Shown here one piece after another: positions 53,198 to 60,747 of a DNA stretch of 64,000 nt. The notes under the pieces are model-generated. The model was not told the DNA's origin. It did no database searches and worked only from the letters and a program-made list of their open reading frames with translations. A program made the translations under genes and the position numbers. The stretch is taken from positions 1-64,000 of the forward strand of contig CAISJD010000207.1 of assembly GCA_903885605.1 (NCBI GenBank), written 5' to 3'. Source of the DNA: an uncultured Chthonomonas sp. (GTDB lineage Bacteria > Armatimonadota > Chthonomonadetes > Chthonomonadales > CAJBBX01). Within the stretch, counting starts at the first letter, position 1. Every line of letters begins with the position of its first letter.

Positions 53198-53582
53198 TCG
53201 GGCATCCTCCTGCATTGGCGCAGGGCGCGACCTCGGGGCCAAGCAAGATGGCCGGCTGGGACAGCAACGATGGAGTTCGCCAGTCTCCGGCAGCAGAACC
53301 TGCGGTGCGGCCCCACACTGGCCCGCACCGCGGCACGTGGTACGGGCGACACCTATTCGCCATTATGGACCGTCGGCCCGGAAGTTTCAACACAAGACGC
53401 GCGACAGGACAACCCTCCGCCCGGGGCATACACGGACTGCTCACGCAGGGGTGGCCCCAACATGCGTTGCCTTCTACAACCTGCACGCGGGGCCCCGCGT
53501 CTTCGGGAGCCGTCTGCACAGGATTGCATCGTCGCTCAGGCCTCCGGTAGCGGGCCTCGTTCGCGCAGGGGCTTCAGCCGCA
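53198..53582. other. 385-base gap: promoter region with a perfect 16-bp palindrome
   Basis: No gene is visible. The minus-strand promoter at 53362-53390 would give the GH71/99-like gene a leader of about 160 bases. A perfect palindrome ACGCGGGGCCCCGCGT lies at 53485-53500, without a loop, so it is not a usual terminator; it may be a protein-binding site or chance in GC-rich DNA. Confidence 0.4.
53362..53390 (-). promoter_or_regulatory. Sigma-70-type promoter for the GH71/GH99-like gene
   Basis: On the minus strand TTGAAA (53390-53385) and CATAAT (53367-53362) are separated by 17 bases. Each box matches consensus at five of six bases. Transcription would start near 53355. Confidence 0.5.
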
Positions 53583-56468
53583 CTAGCGGCTACGCGCAGC
53601 CTCACGGAACAACCCCGCGGCCGGGTCCTCGGTGAGGATGGCGGACTGCAGGAACGCGCAGTCGCGAGAGATGATGCCCTCGTAGTCGGTAGGCGTGCCG
53701 TCCCACTTGAGGATGGAGTAGCACTTCCCCGGCTCGTTCACCACGCCCATGTAGAAGCCGCTGCCGTTGGGAAGGATGCCCTGGTGCTGCCGGCGGAAGA
53801 TCTCGCGCTTGATGATGTCGGCCTTCTCCTTCATGCCGACGCTGGAGAAGGCCATGATGGCCGGGACGGTGTCCTGGGGGAAGATGCCGCCGTTGCAGTA
53901 GTAGGGGAACTCGTGCTTGCCGTAGTCGGCGAAGTTGTACTCGTCCGGCACATCCTCGAGGTTGCCGGGAATGCCCCAGTAGAGCCCGGTGTAGTCGCCC
54001 AACTCAGGCGCCATGTAACGGACCACCTTGCCCTTGGCGCTATCGAAGTAGCTCGCCGAGGCGAGGTCGTCCCAGAGCTGCTGCATCACATCGCGGGCCG
54101 TCACCTTGATGCCGGCATCCTGCTCCAGGCAGTCCGCGATGCCGAAGAGGGCGGCGTTCTCCTGGATGATCGGGTTGGAGTAGTCATGCCGCTTGCCGTC
54201 CTGGCCTATCCACCAGATGTAGCGGCGTTTGGCCGCGTCGAAGAAGGTCCGGTTGTAGACGCGCCGCATCCGCACCGCCCAGTCGGCGTACCGGTCCGCC
54301 GCCGCCGCCTCGCCGATGTCGCGCATCATTCGGGCCACACCCAGCAGCGACTTGTAGGCCTGGCCGTTGACCATGGCGTTCTTCCAGCCGGAGCTGATGG
54401 TGTCATAGCCCGTGTCGCCGAACTGGTTGCGCCCGTTCCCGTCGCGGAAGGTCTCGATGAGGCCGTCGCCGTCGAGGTCTCGGGCGATCAGGTAGTCCGC
54501 CGCGCGGGTGAGGACGGCGCGGTTGGCCTCCACGAACTGCCGGTCGCGGGTGCTCAGGTAGTAGTCGGTGGCGGAGTTGAGCACGCCGGTGTTGGCGTCG
54601 GCCGAGATGTTGCCGGTCTGCAGCACGTAGTCCAGCGATCCGTCGGCGTTCATGCGCTGGTTCAGCCAGAACTCGACGGTCTTGCGGGCGACCTTGTTCA
54701 GGTCGATGCCCAGGATGCGGGCCGCGCCGCCCATGCCCGCCAGCCACTGGAGGTTGCGGTCCATGTTGCACGAGACGGGGTCGGAGATGACGTTGTTGCC
54801 CGTGATGCCGCCGGGCGAGCCGAGCCACCCGGAGCCGTCCTCCTGCGGCTTCATATAGGGCGTGATCTGGAGGAGCGAGATGAGGCCGCGGCGGACCCTG
54901 GCCCACTCGGCGGCGGAGACGCGGCGGCTCGGCTTCTCCAGGCGTGCGGGACGGAAGACCAGCGTGCGCGCCGTTGTGGCGGGGTCCAGCACGGCCACCC
55001 GAAGGTCGATCTTCTTGTAGAGGCGGCTGCCTGTGAAGACGCAGTCGAGCCGCTCGTTCGGCTCCTCGCCGCTCAGGCGGAGCTGACCCATGTCCAGCGC
55101 GCTGATGATGAGCGGCGCCTTCACGACGCCCTCGTCTCCCCACTCCTCGGCCAGAACCGTGGTGCCCATGGCGCGCGGATCGAAGGGGATCAGCAGTTCC
55201 GCGCGGGCCACGCGCCCTGCGCCCGGGCCGGAGAGCGCGAAGCGCATGGTGAGCTCCTGCCGCACCTGCTCCACGGTCCAGTCGATGCGCGCGCCGACGC
55301 AGGCATCGAAGCCGTACTCGGCGCGTCCGCGGCGAAGGCGGCACGTGGCGGGCAGTTCGGCGGAGTCGACCTGCGTCCCGTCGTCCAGCGTCACTATCAG
55401 CCGGATCGGCTCCCGGAGCAGGTTGGTCTTGGCGCGGTCGCCTCCCTCGGTGTCGATGCCGAAGTCGATGACGGCGGCCGACGCGCGCGACGCGGCGAGG
55501 TTGTAGACCGTGCGCCCGGTCGGGGTCCAATCCTTTCCTGTGTTGGAGGGCTTCGGGCGGAAGTTGCCGATCTGCATGGGCTCCTCGAAGGGCGCATCTG
55601 TGAACGCAATACTGATGGGCGAGAGCATCTCGGGGCCTCCTATGCGCCGGACAGGGGCGCCGGGGTTGGGCGCGTCGGTCCGCCACAGGGTCACGTCGTT
55701 GCTGGTGAGGTTGGCCGCATAGAGCAGGCCGTCGGGGCCGATCGCGAGGCAGACCGGGGTGCCGAGGCCGCCGCCTGCGCCCGCCCACTCGGTGGTCTGC
55801 TTGCCGTCGAAGCGCAGGACACGGTTCTGGTTCGTGCTCTGGTAGGCGTTGCCGGAGGCATCGAACGCCAGGCCCCACGGCGCGTGGTTCGACTGCGGCG
55901 TCCAGACATCGGCCAGGGCGGTCGCGCCCTTCATGTCGGAGGCGCGTAGCCCGAATGCGCCGAAATCGGCCATGACCAGCCGGTCGCCGACCACCGCGAT
56001 CTGGGTGAGCCCGGAGGGCGATGCCGCGGCCACGTCGGCCTTCCACGCGCCGGTCTTGCCGTCGAAGCGCTTCACCTTCCCGTCGCCCTGGCTCGCCACC
56101 AGCAGGTCGCCCTGGTACCATGCCATGCCCGTGGCTCGGGCAAGGTGGCCGGGTTGACCGGCCGGGGCGTCGGTGAGGGTCCCCAGCCGCCGCCCGGTGC
56201 GGCCATCGAACATGACGACCGACCCCTGTGTGCCGGGGACGCCCGTGGAGACGTACCAGCGGCCGTCGGGGCCGGCCAGTAGCGTGTTGGGCAGCGGGAC
56301 GCCGCGGATGAACGTGCCCCGGTGCCGACCGGTCTTCAGGTCGTACCGCTCCACCTTGCCGGAGCCGTGCATGAGCACGAGGAGGTCGGGCTCAGGCCGC
56401 TCGGTAGGCGCGACGGCGAGCCCTGCGGTCATGAGGGCCGGCAACGCAAGGGCGGCAAGACAGGTCAT
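53583..56468 (-). CDS. Secreted beta-propeller / six-hairpin glycosidase-like protein
   Basis: Protein of 961 residues. ATG 56468 has GGAGGT eight bases upstream and starts a signal peptide (MTCLAALALPALMTAGLAVA). The N-terminal 300 residues form an NHL/YVTN-type propeller (LLAGPDGRWYVSTG, MAWYQGDLLVASQGDGKV, LAIGPDGLLYAAN). A central beta-sandwich follows, then an alpha/alpha barrel (about 560-950) with CNMDRNLQWLAGMGG, DRQFVEANRAVLTRAADYL, RDLDGDGLIETF and YDTISSGWKNAMVNGQAYKS, as in bacterial six-hairpin glycosidases of GH63/GH94/GH37 type. Asp/Glu residues at GDTGYDTIS and GLYWGIPGNLED may be catalytic. The propeller fused to the hydrolase may bind the glycan. Confidence 0.68.
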   Translation of the reverse strand: MTCLAALALPALMTAGLAVAPTERPEPDLLVLMHGSGKVERYDLKTGRHRGTFIRGVPLPNTLLAGPDGRWYVSTGVPGTQGSVVMFDGRTGRRLGTLTDAPAGQPGHLARATGMAWYQGDLLVASQGDGKVKRFDGKTGAWKADVAAASPSGLTQIAVVGDRLVMADFGAFGLRASDMKGATALADVWTPQSNHAPWGLAFDASGNAYQSTNQNRVLRFDGKQTTEWAGAGGGLGTPVCLAIGPDGLLYAANLTSNDVTLWRTDAPNPGAPVRRIGGPEMLSPISIAFTDAPFEEPMQIGNFRPKPSNTGKDWTPTGRTVYNLAASRASAAVIDFGIDTEGGDRAKTNLLREPIRLIVTLDDGTQVDSAELPATCRLRRGRAEYGFDACVGARIDWTVEQVRQELTMRFALSGPGAGRVARAELLIPFDPRAMGTTVLAEEWGDEGVVKAPLIISALDMGQLRLSGEEPNERLDCVFTGSRLYKKIDLRVAVLDPATTARTLVFRPARLEKPSRRVSAAEWARVRRGLISLLQITPYMKPQEDGSGWLGSPGGITGNNVISDPVSCNMDRNLQWLAGMGGAARILGIDLNKVARKTVEFWLNQRMNADGSLDYVLQTGNISADANTGVLNSATDYYLSTRDRQFVEANRAVLTRAADYLIARDLDGDGLIETFRDGNGRNQFGDTGYDTISSGWKNAMVNGQAYKSLLGVARMMRDIGEAAAADRYADWAVRMRRVYNRTFFDAAKRRYIWWIGQDGKRHDYSNPIIQENAALFGIADCLEQDAGIKVTARDVMQQLWDDLASASYFDSAKGKVVRYMAPELGDYTGLYWGIPGNLEDVPDEYNFADYGKHEFPYYCNGGIFPQDTVPAIMAFSSVGMKEKADIIKREIFRRQHQGILPNGSGFYMGVVNEPGKCYSILKWDGTPTDYEGIISRDCAFLQSAILTEDPAAGLFREAARSR

Positions 56469-56557
56469 GTGGCCGACCTCCAGAAGGTAGGACGCGGCCA
56501 AGCGCCGACATCGTCCCCGGACTATACCCGCACCGGCGCGACGGTAGGCGGGGGCCG

Positions 56558-57826
56558 CTACACCCACCACCAGGGCACGGCTCGCACTCCGGGCGCCACC
56601 GCGCACGGCGCATCGCAGGTGGCGACGAGGGTGCCGGGCACGTCCGGTTGGCCTGCCAGCGCCCGCCACTTCTGCAGCGCCGCCGCGTGGCTCGGCGTCA
56701 CGGTGGAGGTGGCCTTGATCTCCATCGGATGGACCATGCCGTTCCACTCGACAAGTAGGTCCACCTCGAGGCCGTCGTGGGACCTCCAGAATGAGAGCGG
56801 CGGCGGCAGGCCCCGATGCCGGAAGAGCTTCACCCACTCGCTGACCACCGCCGACTCCATCAGCGGGCCGATGAGCGGGCCGCGCAGAAGCGGCTCCGGG
56901 CTGTGGAGGCCCAGCAGGAAAGTCACGAGCCCCGGATCGAGGAAGAAGAGCTTGGGGCTCTTGACCAGCCGCTTGCCGAAGTTGGCGTGGAACGGCGGCA
57001 GCAGGTAGATGACGCCTGCGGCCTCCAGCACCGACAGCCAGGAGCGCGCCGTCGGCGCCGCTACCCCTGCATCACGCCCCAGGTCTGTGACGTTCAGCAT
57101 CTGGGCATTGCGCGCCGCCGCGAGCCGCACGAACCGATCAAACGCGCTCAGGCTACCGACGTTCAGTACCTGCCGCACGTCCCGCTCGAGGTAGGTCTGG
57201 TAGTAACTCGCGTACCAGAGCTCACGATCGACTTCCGGGTTTGATCGCATCTCCGGGTAGGTCCCGCGCAGCAGCCAGTCGGCCGGCGTCGTTGGCGGCT
57301 TGGTTCCGTCATCGGCGGCCTGCAGCCGCATCAGGAGGTCATCCGGTCGGGGGCATGCCCGGTCGCTGCCGGTGATCTCCTCGGCGGCCAGCGGGAGCAA
57401 CGAGAGCACGGCGGCACGGCCCGCCAGCGACTCGGTGACATTCTGCATCAGCGCGAACGACTGGGACCCGGTGAGGATCCACCGACCCGGCGCACGATCC
57501 GCGTCGACGGCGGCCTTGATGTAGGGCAGCAGTTCGGGCGCATACTGGATTTCGTCCAGGATCGCCGGCGGCGGGTTGTCGCGCAGGAAGCCCACCGGGT
57601 CGGCCAGCGCTCGCGCGCGTGTGTCCGGGTTCTCCATGGAGAGGTACCGGTGCGTGGCGGCCCACCCGTGGCGGAGCAGTGTGGTCTTGCCGGACTGACG
57701 CGGGCCGGTGACGACCGCCACCGGAAAGGTGCGCAGCGCCCTGCGTAGTGTGCCGTCGAGAGTGCGTGGGATCATGGATGACATGATGGACTCATGCAGA
57801 TCGAAAGTCAAGCCTTCGATTTGCAT
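56558..57826 (-). CDS. AAA_14/DUF4143 ATPase with PD-(D/E)XK-like C-terminus
   Basis: Protein of 422 residues. ATG 57826 has AGGAG eight bases upstream. Walker A is VTGPRQSGKTTLLRHG (40-55), Walker B is PPAILDEIQYAPELLP, and the sensor segment is RWILTGSQSFAL. The C-terminal DUF4143 domain holds a winged helix (DLGRDAGVAAPTARSWLSVLEAAG) and a nuclease-like EVDLLVEWNGMVHPMEIKAT. This large family is common near mobile DNA and its function is poorly known. The unusual 12-residue extension before MSSMIPRTL may belong to the protein. It diverges from the BlaI-like gene. Confidence 0.85.
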   Translation of the reverse strand: MQIEGLTFDLHESIMSSMIPRTLDGTLRRALRTFPVAVVTGPRQSGKTTLLRHGWAATHRYLSMENPDTRARALADPVGFLRDNPPPAILDEIQYAPELLPYIKAAVDADRAPGRWILTGSQSFALMQNVTESLAGRAAVLSLLPLAAEEITGSDRACPRPDDLLMRLQAADDGTKPPTTPADWLLRGTYPEMRSNPEVDRELWYASYYQTYLERDVRQVLNVGSLSAFDRFVRLAAARNAQMLNVTDLGRDAGVAAPTARSWLSVLEAAGVIYLLPPFHANFGKRLVKSPKLFFLDPGLVTFLLGLHSPEPLLRGPLIGPLMESAVVSEWVKLFRHRGLPPPLSFWRSHDGLEVDLLVEWNGMVHPMEIKATSTVTPSHAAALQKWRALAGQPDVPGTLVATCDAPCAVAPGVRAVPWWWV

Positions 57827-57926
57827 GTTACCGTCTCCTGACGCTCTTGACGCGGCCGGCAGGGCTGCCGCGAATGGACGTACCGGGCAGCTCCGCCAAA
57901 GTGCTGGAAACACTGCACTGCAGGCC

Positions 57927-57954
57927 TTGACATCCCCGGCAGAGGTGCTAGAAA
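57927..57954 (+). promoter_or_regulatory. Possible promoter of the BlaI-like gene
   Basis: TTGACA (57927-57932) and TAGAAA (57949-57954) are 16 bases apart. No TACA/TGTA palindrome of the BlaI-MecI type overlaps it. Confidence 0.35.
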
Positions 57955-58010
57955 ACCAGCGTGTCGACCCGAGACCCTTGTGGCGGTCGGGCCTTCTCTG
58001 GAGGCGGCAC

Positions 58011-58307
58011 ATGCCGAATGGGGCGGTGCGCGGGCTCAGCCGGCGCGAACGGCAGATCATGGATATCGTCTTCGCCAGGGGCTCGGCCACGGCCGGCGAG
58101 GTGCTGGAGGCCCTGCCGGACCCGCCCAGCTACTCGGCGGTGCGGGCGCTCCTCCGCGTGCTGGAGGAGAAGGGCCGGCTCACGCACCGGCGCGACGGCG
58201 CGCGGTACGTCTACAGCGCCACCGAACCTCACGGCGTGGCCGCCCCCGACGGCCCGGAGCCGGGAGCCGGCTACCTGCTGCTGGTGACGCCCACCGTGGT
58301 GAAGTAG
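58011..58307 (+). CDS. BlaI/MecI/CopY-family winged-helix repressor, short C-terminus
   Basis: Protein of 98 residues; GGAGGCGG lies before the ATG. LSRRERQIMDIVFARGSA, AGEVLEALPD, YSAVRALLRVLEEKGRL and RRDGARYVYSA are the Penicillinase_R winged helix. The usual C-terminal dimerisation helix (about 30-40 residues) is replaced by a Pro/Gly-rich tail (GVAAPDGPEPGAGYLL), so dimer formation is uncertain. No BlaR1-type sensor protease is nearby. It may repress genes elsewhere, or be decaying. Confidence 0.78.
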   Translation: MPNGAVRGLSRRERQIMDIVFARGSATAGEVLEALPDPPSYSAVRALLRVLEEKGRLTHRRDGARYVYSATEPHGVAAPDGPEPGAGYLLLVTPTVVK

Positions 58308-58386
58308 GCCCCACGGCGCGGACCGAGTGGCTGGGTTAGAGCGGCCTGACGGCTGACCAGATCCTGGATATCCGGCACGGAGCGTG

Positions 58387-58641
58387 TCAAGGGGATCACT
58401 TTCCTACGTCAGAGAAGTGATCCCCTTGACGGGCGAGGCTCAAGGGTATCACTTTCCTACGTCAGAGAAGTGATCCCCTTGACGGACGAGGCTCAAGGGG
58501 ATCACTTTCCTACGTCAGAGAAGTGATCCCCTTGACGGGCGAGGCTCAAGGGTATCACTTTCCTGTGGCAGAGAAGTGATCCCCTTGACGGGCGAGGCTC
58601 AAGGGTATCACTTTCCTACGTCAGAGAAGTGATCCCCTTGA
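58387..58641. repeat. Five-copy tandem array of 43-nt hairpins, 53-nt period
   Basis: Hairpins start at 58387, 58440, 58493, 58546 and 58599. Each is TCAAGGGGATCACTT, a 13-base loop, then AAGTGATCCCCTTGA. A 10-base spacer (CGGGCGAGGC) separates copies, so the period is exactly 53. Copies 1 and 3 have perfect arms; copies 2, 4 and 5 carry GGGTATC on the left arm, giving one mismatch. Copy 4 has a variant loop and copy 2 a variant spacer. Because arms alternate, neighbouring copies can also pair with each other across the spacer. It lies between the BlaI-like gene and the convergent propeller-glycosidase gene. It resembles BIME/REP-type elements but no transposase partner is seen. Confidence 0.9.
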
Positions 58642-58686
58642 GCAGGGCTGGACCCCAGACTGAGACACCGCGCACAGCCCCAGCCG

Positions 58687-58738
58687 CTGGTTGAGTAGGT
58701 CCGCGCCGCCTTTGCGCGGGCCGTATCGAAACCACCGG
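58687..58738. repeat. Interspersed palindromic repeat of GGTTGAGTAG ... GTATCGAAACC type
   Basis: CTGGTTGAGTAG is followed by GTCCGCGC, a short loop, GCGCGGGCC, then GTATCGAAACCACC. This is the same outline as the short palindromic repeats common in actinobacterial and other high-GC genomes, which start with GGTTGAGTAG and end with TATCGAAACC. It is 45 bases beyond the hairpin array. It may fold as one long hairpin. Confidence 0.55.
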
Positions 58739-58784
58739 CGCGCCCTCGCCACGGCTGGTGCGGAGCGGCGGCCCGCCGTGGTCT

Positions 58785-58832
58785 CGGTACACGGGCCGCA
58801 TCGACTTCCTGCAGGCCCGCTACCACAACTAG
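58785..58832 (+). pseudogene. Possible scrap of an Rhs-core protein
   Basis: Translated in this frame the bases give RYTGRIDFLQARYHN then a stop, similar to the YTGRE...LRARYYN core of Rhs-repeat proteins with an internal deletion. The preceding 60 bases in frame show no further likeness. It is too short to be sure. Confidence 0.25.
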
Positions 58833-58836
58833 CGGA

Positions 58837-60660
58837 CTACTTGCCGGCGTCGCCGATCACACCGTGGTACCGGCCCAACCAGTACGGCAGCAGCCAGAAG
58901 GTGCCCTCGGTCTCGGCGGTGCCGTTGCCGCCCTCGTCCAGCACGTAGGGGTTCGAGTTCCAGCGTGTGGCGCGGCGCTCGTTGTTCGGCAGCACCCGCG
59001 TCGCCTCGGCCCGCTCGAAGCGGTCGGGCGGACCGGCAATGGTGATGTCGGCGCGGTGGCTGCTCTTCGTTCCCCACTCAATGAGGTCCAGCGGGCAGTT
59101 GCGGAGCCACTCTACACCGTCCTCCACGCCGCAGGGCTGGTCTGTGACGGCGGCATACATGAAGTTATAAAAGGGCGAACCCTCCGGCTGCAGGATGCGC
59201 TGGGTCCGCTCCAGGCTCATGAGGTAGATGCGTCGCAGGGCCGGGTCCTTCTCAAGCATCAGGAGCGGGTAGTAGGCGCACCAGGCCAGTTCATCATCCG
59301 AGTGGTTGTTGGAGAGGGGCGGCAGGGTCTTCTGGTCTACCGTGTTCAGGGCGTAGTGGTGCTTGCGGATCATCTCCTGGTAGGCATCCTTGAAGCGCTG
59401 GTCGCCGCAGATGTGCGAGGCCACCTTCAGGTAGCAGAGCAACTCCAGCGAGTTGAGGCCGTGCTCCTCGATCCAGCGCGGGTTGTCGTTGATCTCCTTC
59501 GGGTTCCAGACGCCCCACGTGGTGTGCTTGCCGCTGGGACCTATCAGGTACCAGTCGTGGTCCATCAGGTAGTTCGTAGTGGCGCGGATGTAGCCGGCGA
59601 TGCGCTTCTTCTCGGCGGCCGTGGCCACCAGCTCATGGTAGATGTAGAAGGCCATGTAGTGGCCGTCCACCTCATCGGACGAGGTGTCGTCCTTCCAGTG
59701 GTAGTCCGGGTACTTCGGGTTGACGTAGCCCCAGTTGGGGTCGTTGGGGTCGCGGCCGTCGATGTCCTCATCGTTGCGCTTCACGGCGCGGGCCATGAAA
59801 CCGGGAATGCCGGTGACGTCATGGAGGAAGAACATGGCCTCGGCGCTCTTACGGGCCAGCGCGCGGGCCTCGGGCGAGCGGGTGGCTGCATAGCGGAAGC
59901 TGGCGGCGGCGACGTAGAGCGAGGTCCACAGGCCATCGTTGTCGGTGGCGTCGAACCGGAACGAGGTGACATCGCCGGGCCGCGTCAGCCGGCCGTCGGC
60001 CACGTAGCCGCGGCGGTTGTGGCGCGCCACGGTGGTCTCGTAGTAGGCGGCCTTCTCGGCCATGGTCGACTTGCGGAAGGCGATCTGCGCCACACCGGTG
60101 GCGGTCTGCACCCATGCGTCGCAGGGGGCGCCGGGCTGTGCGGGAGGCGCCAGGGAGATGGCCTTCACGTCATCGTCGCAGAGCCAGCGGCGGCTTGCGT
60201 AGTAGCGCCACTTGCCGCCCAGCAGCCGCTCCGCGCCGGCGGAGGTGCCTGCCCAGACGGAGCCGTCGGCTCCAAAGGCGATCTGCCGCACATCCAGCAC
60301 GGGAAGCCCGGCCGCGCCGTTGATCACCTGCCAGGCCCCGGCGCCGTAGACGGCGATGCCGGCGTCGGTACCCACCCAGATGTGCCCAGCCGCGTCGGCC
60401 GCGGAGCAGTTGATGCGGGCCCCGATCGGCGGCTTGACCCCGGCCGGAAGCGACACCGCGGCTGCGGTCACATCCAGCGGCGCGCCGGCCTTGGCGGCGG
60501 CGGCGCTGCCTTGCGCCGGATCGTACTTGCGGCTGGAGTCCTGGTAGAAGGGTCCGATCTTGTAGACGTTGGTCACGCGCCGGGGCTGCGCCATGGCGCC
60601 GCAGGCCGCGGAGGCCAACGTGAGCGCCAGTACCAGGCCGGCAGGATCGCTAAGGGACAT
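58837..60660 (-). CDS. Secreted protein with regulator-type propeller and alpha/alpha-barrel domain
   Basis: Protein of 607 residues. ATG 60660 is preceded by AGAGGTGAG and followed by a signal peptide (LVLALTLASAACGAMA). Residues about 80-200 have propeller repeats of the two-component-regulator type (GHIWVGTDAGIAVYG, GSVWAGTSAGAERLLGGKW). Residues 210-600 are an alpha/alpha barrel with TSLYVAAASFRYAATRSPEA, GHYMAFYIYHELVATAAEKK, HGLNSLELLCYLKVASHI and HSDDELAWCAYYPLLML. This barrel fits glycosidase or lyase-like six-hairpin proteins. The catalytic residues are not assigned. The combination may let the propeller recognise the polymer. Confidence 0.65.
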   Translation of the reverse strand: MSLSDPAGLVLALTLASAACGAMAQPRRVTNVYKIGPFYQDSSRKYDPAQGSAAAAKAGAPLDVTAAAVSLPAGVKPPIGARINCSAADAAGHIWVGTDAGIAVYGAGAWQVINGAAGLPVLDVRQIAFGADGSVWAGTSAGAERLLGGKWRYYASRRWLCDDDVKAISLAPPAQPGAPCDAWVQTATGVAQIAFRKSTMAEKAAYYETTVARHNRRGYVADGRLTRPGDVTSFRFDATDNDGLWTSLYVAAASFRYAATRSPEARALARKSAEAMFFLHDVTGIPGFMARAVKRNDEDIDGRDPNDPNWGYVNPKYPDYHWKDDTSSDEVDGHYMAFYIYHELVATAAEKKRIAGYIRATTNYLMDHDWYLIGPSGKHTTWGVWNPKEINDNPRWIEEHGLNSLELLCYLKVASHICGDQRFKDAYQEMIRKHHYALNTVDQKTLPPLSNNHSDDELAWCAYYPLLMLEKDPALRRIYLMSLERTQRILQPEGSPFYNFMYAAVTDQPCGVEDGVEWLRNCPLDLIEWGTKSSHRADITIAGPPDRFERAEATRVLPNNERRATRWNSNPYVLDEGGNGTAETEGTFWLLPYWLGRYHGVIGDAGK

Positions 60661-60747
60661 CAGGGTCTCACCTCTAAGTGGGATTGGGTCGCGAACGGGC
60701 GGAACCATACACTGCTGTACGGACGCGCGACCCGAACCGCACCGGCG

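Noticed and set aside
53485-53500. Perfect palindrome ACGCGGGGCCCCGCGT as a terminator
   Set aside because: It has no loop or T tract, and GC palindromes of this size are not rare in such DNA; noted only in the gap entry.
53085-55949. 954-residue open frame on the plus strand
   Set aside because: It lies opposite a recognised glycosidase and shows low-complexity Val/Gly/His/Arg composition; no ribosome site or domain.
58387-58641. CRISPR array
   Set aside because: The whole 53-base unit including loop and spacer is conserved, spacers are only 10 bases and identical, and no cas gene is near.
60708-60719. TACA-CTGC-TGTA as a BlaI/MecI operator upstream of the propeller-barrel gene
   Set aside because: The half-sites are four bases apart instead of two, no second copy occurs at the BlaI-like gene itself, and such a short motif is expected by chance.
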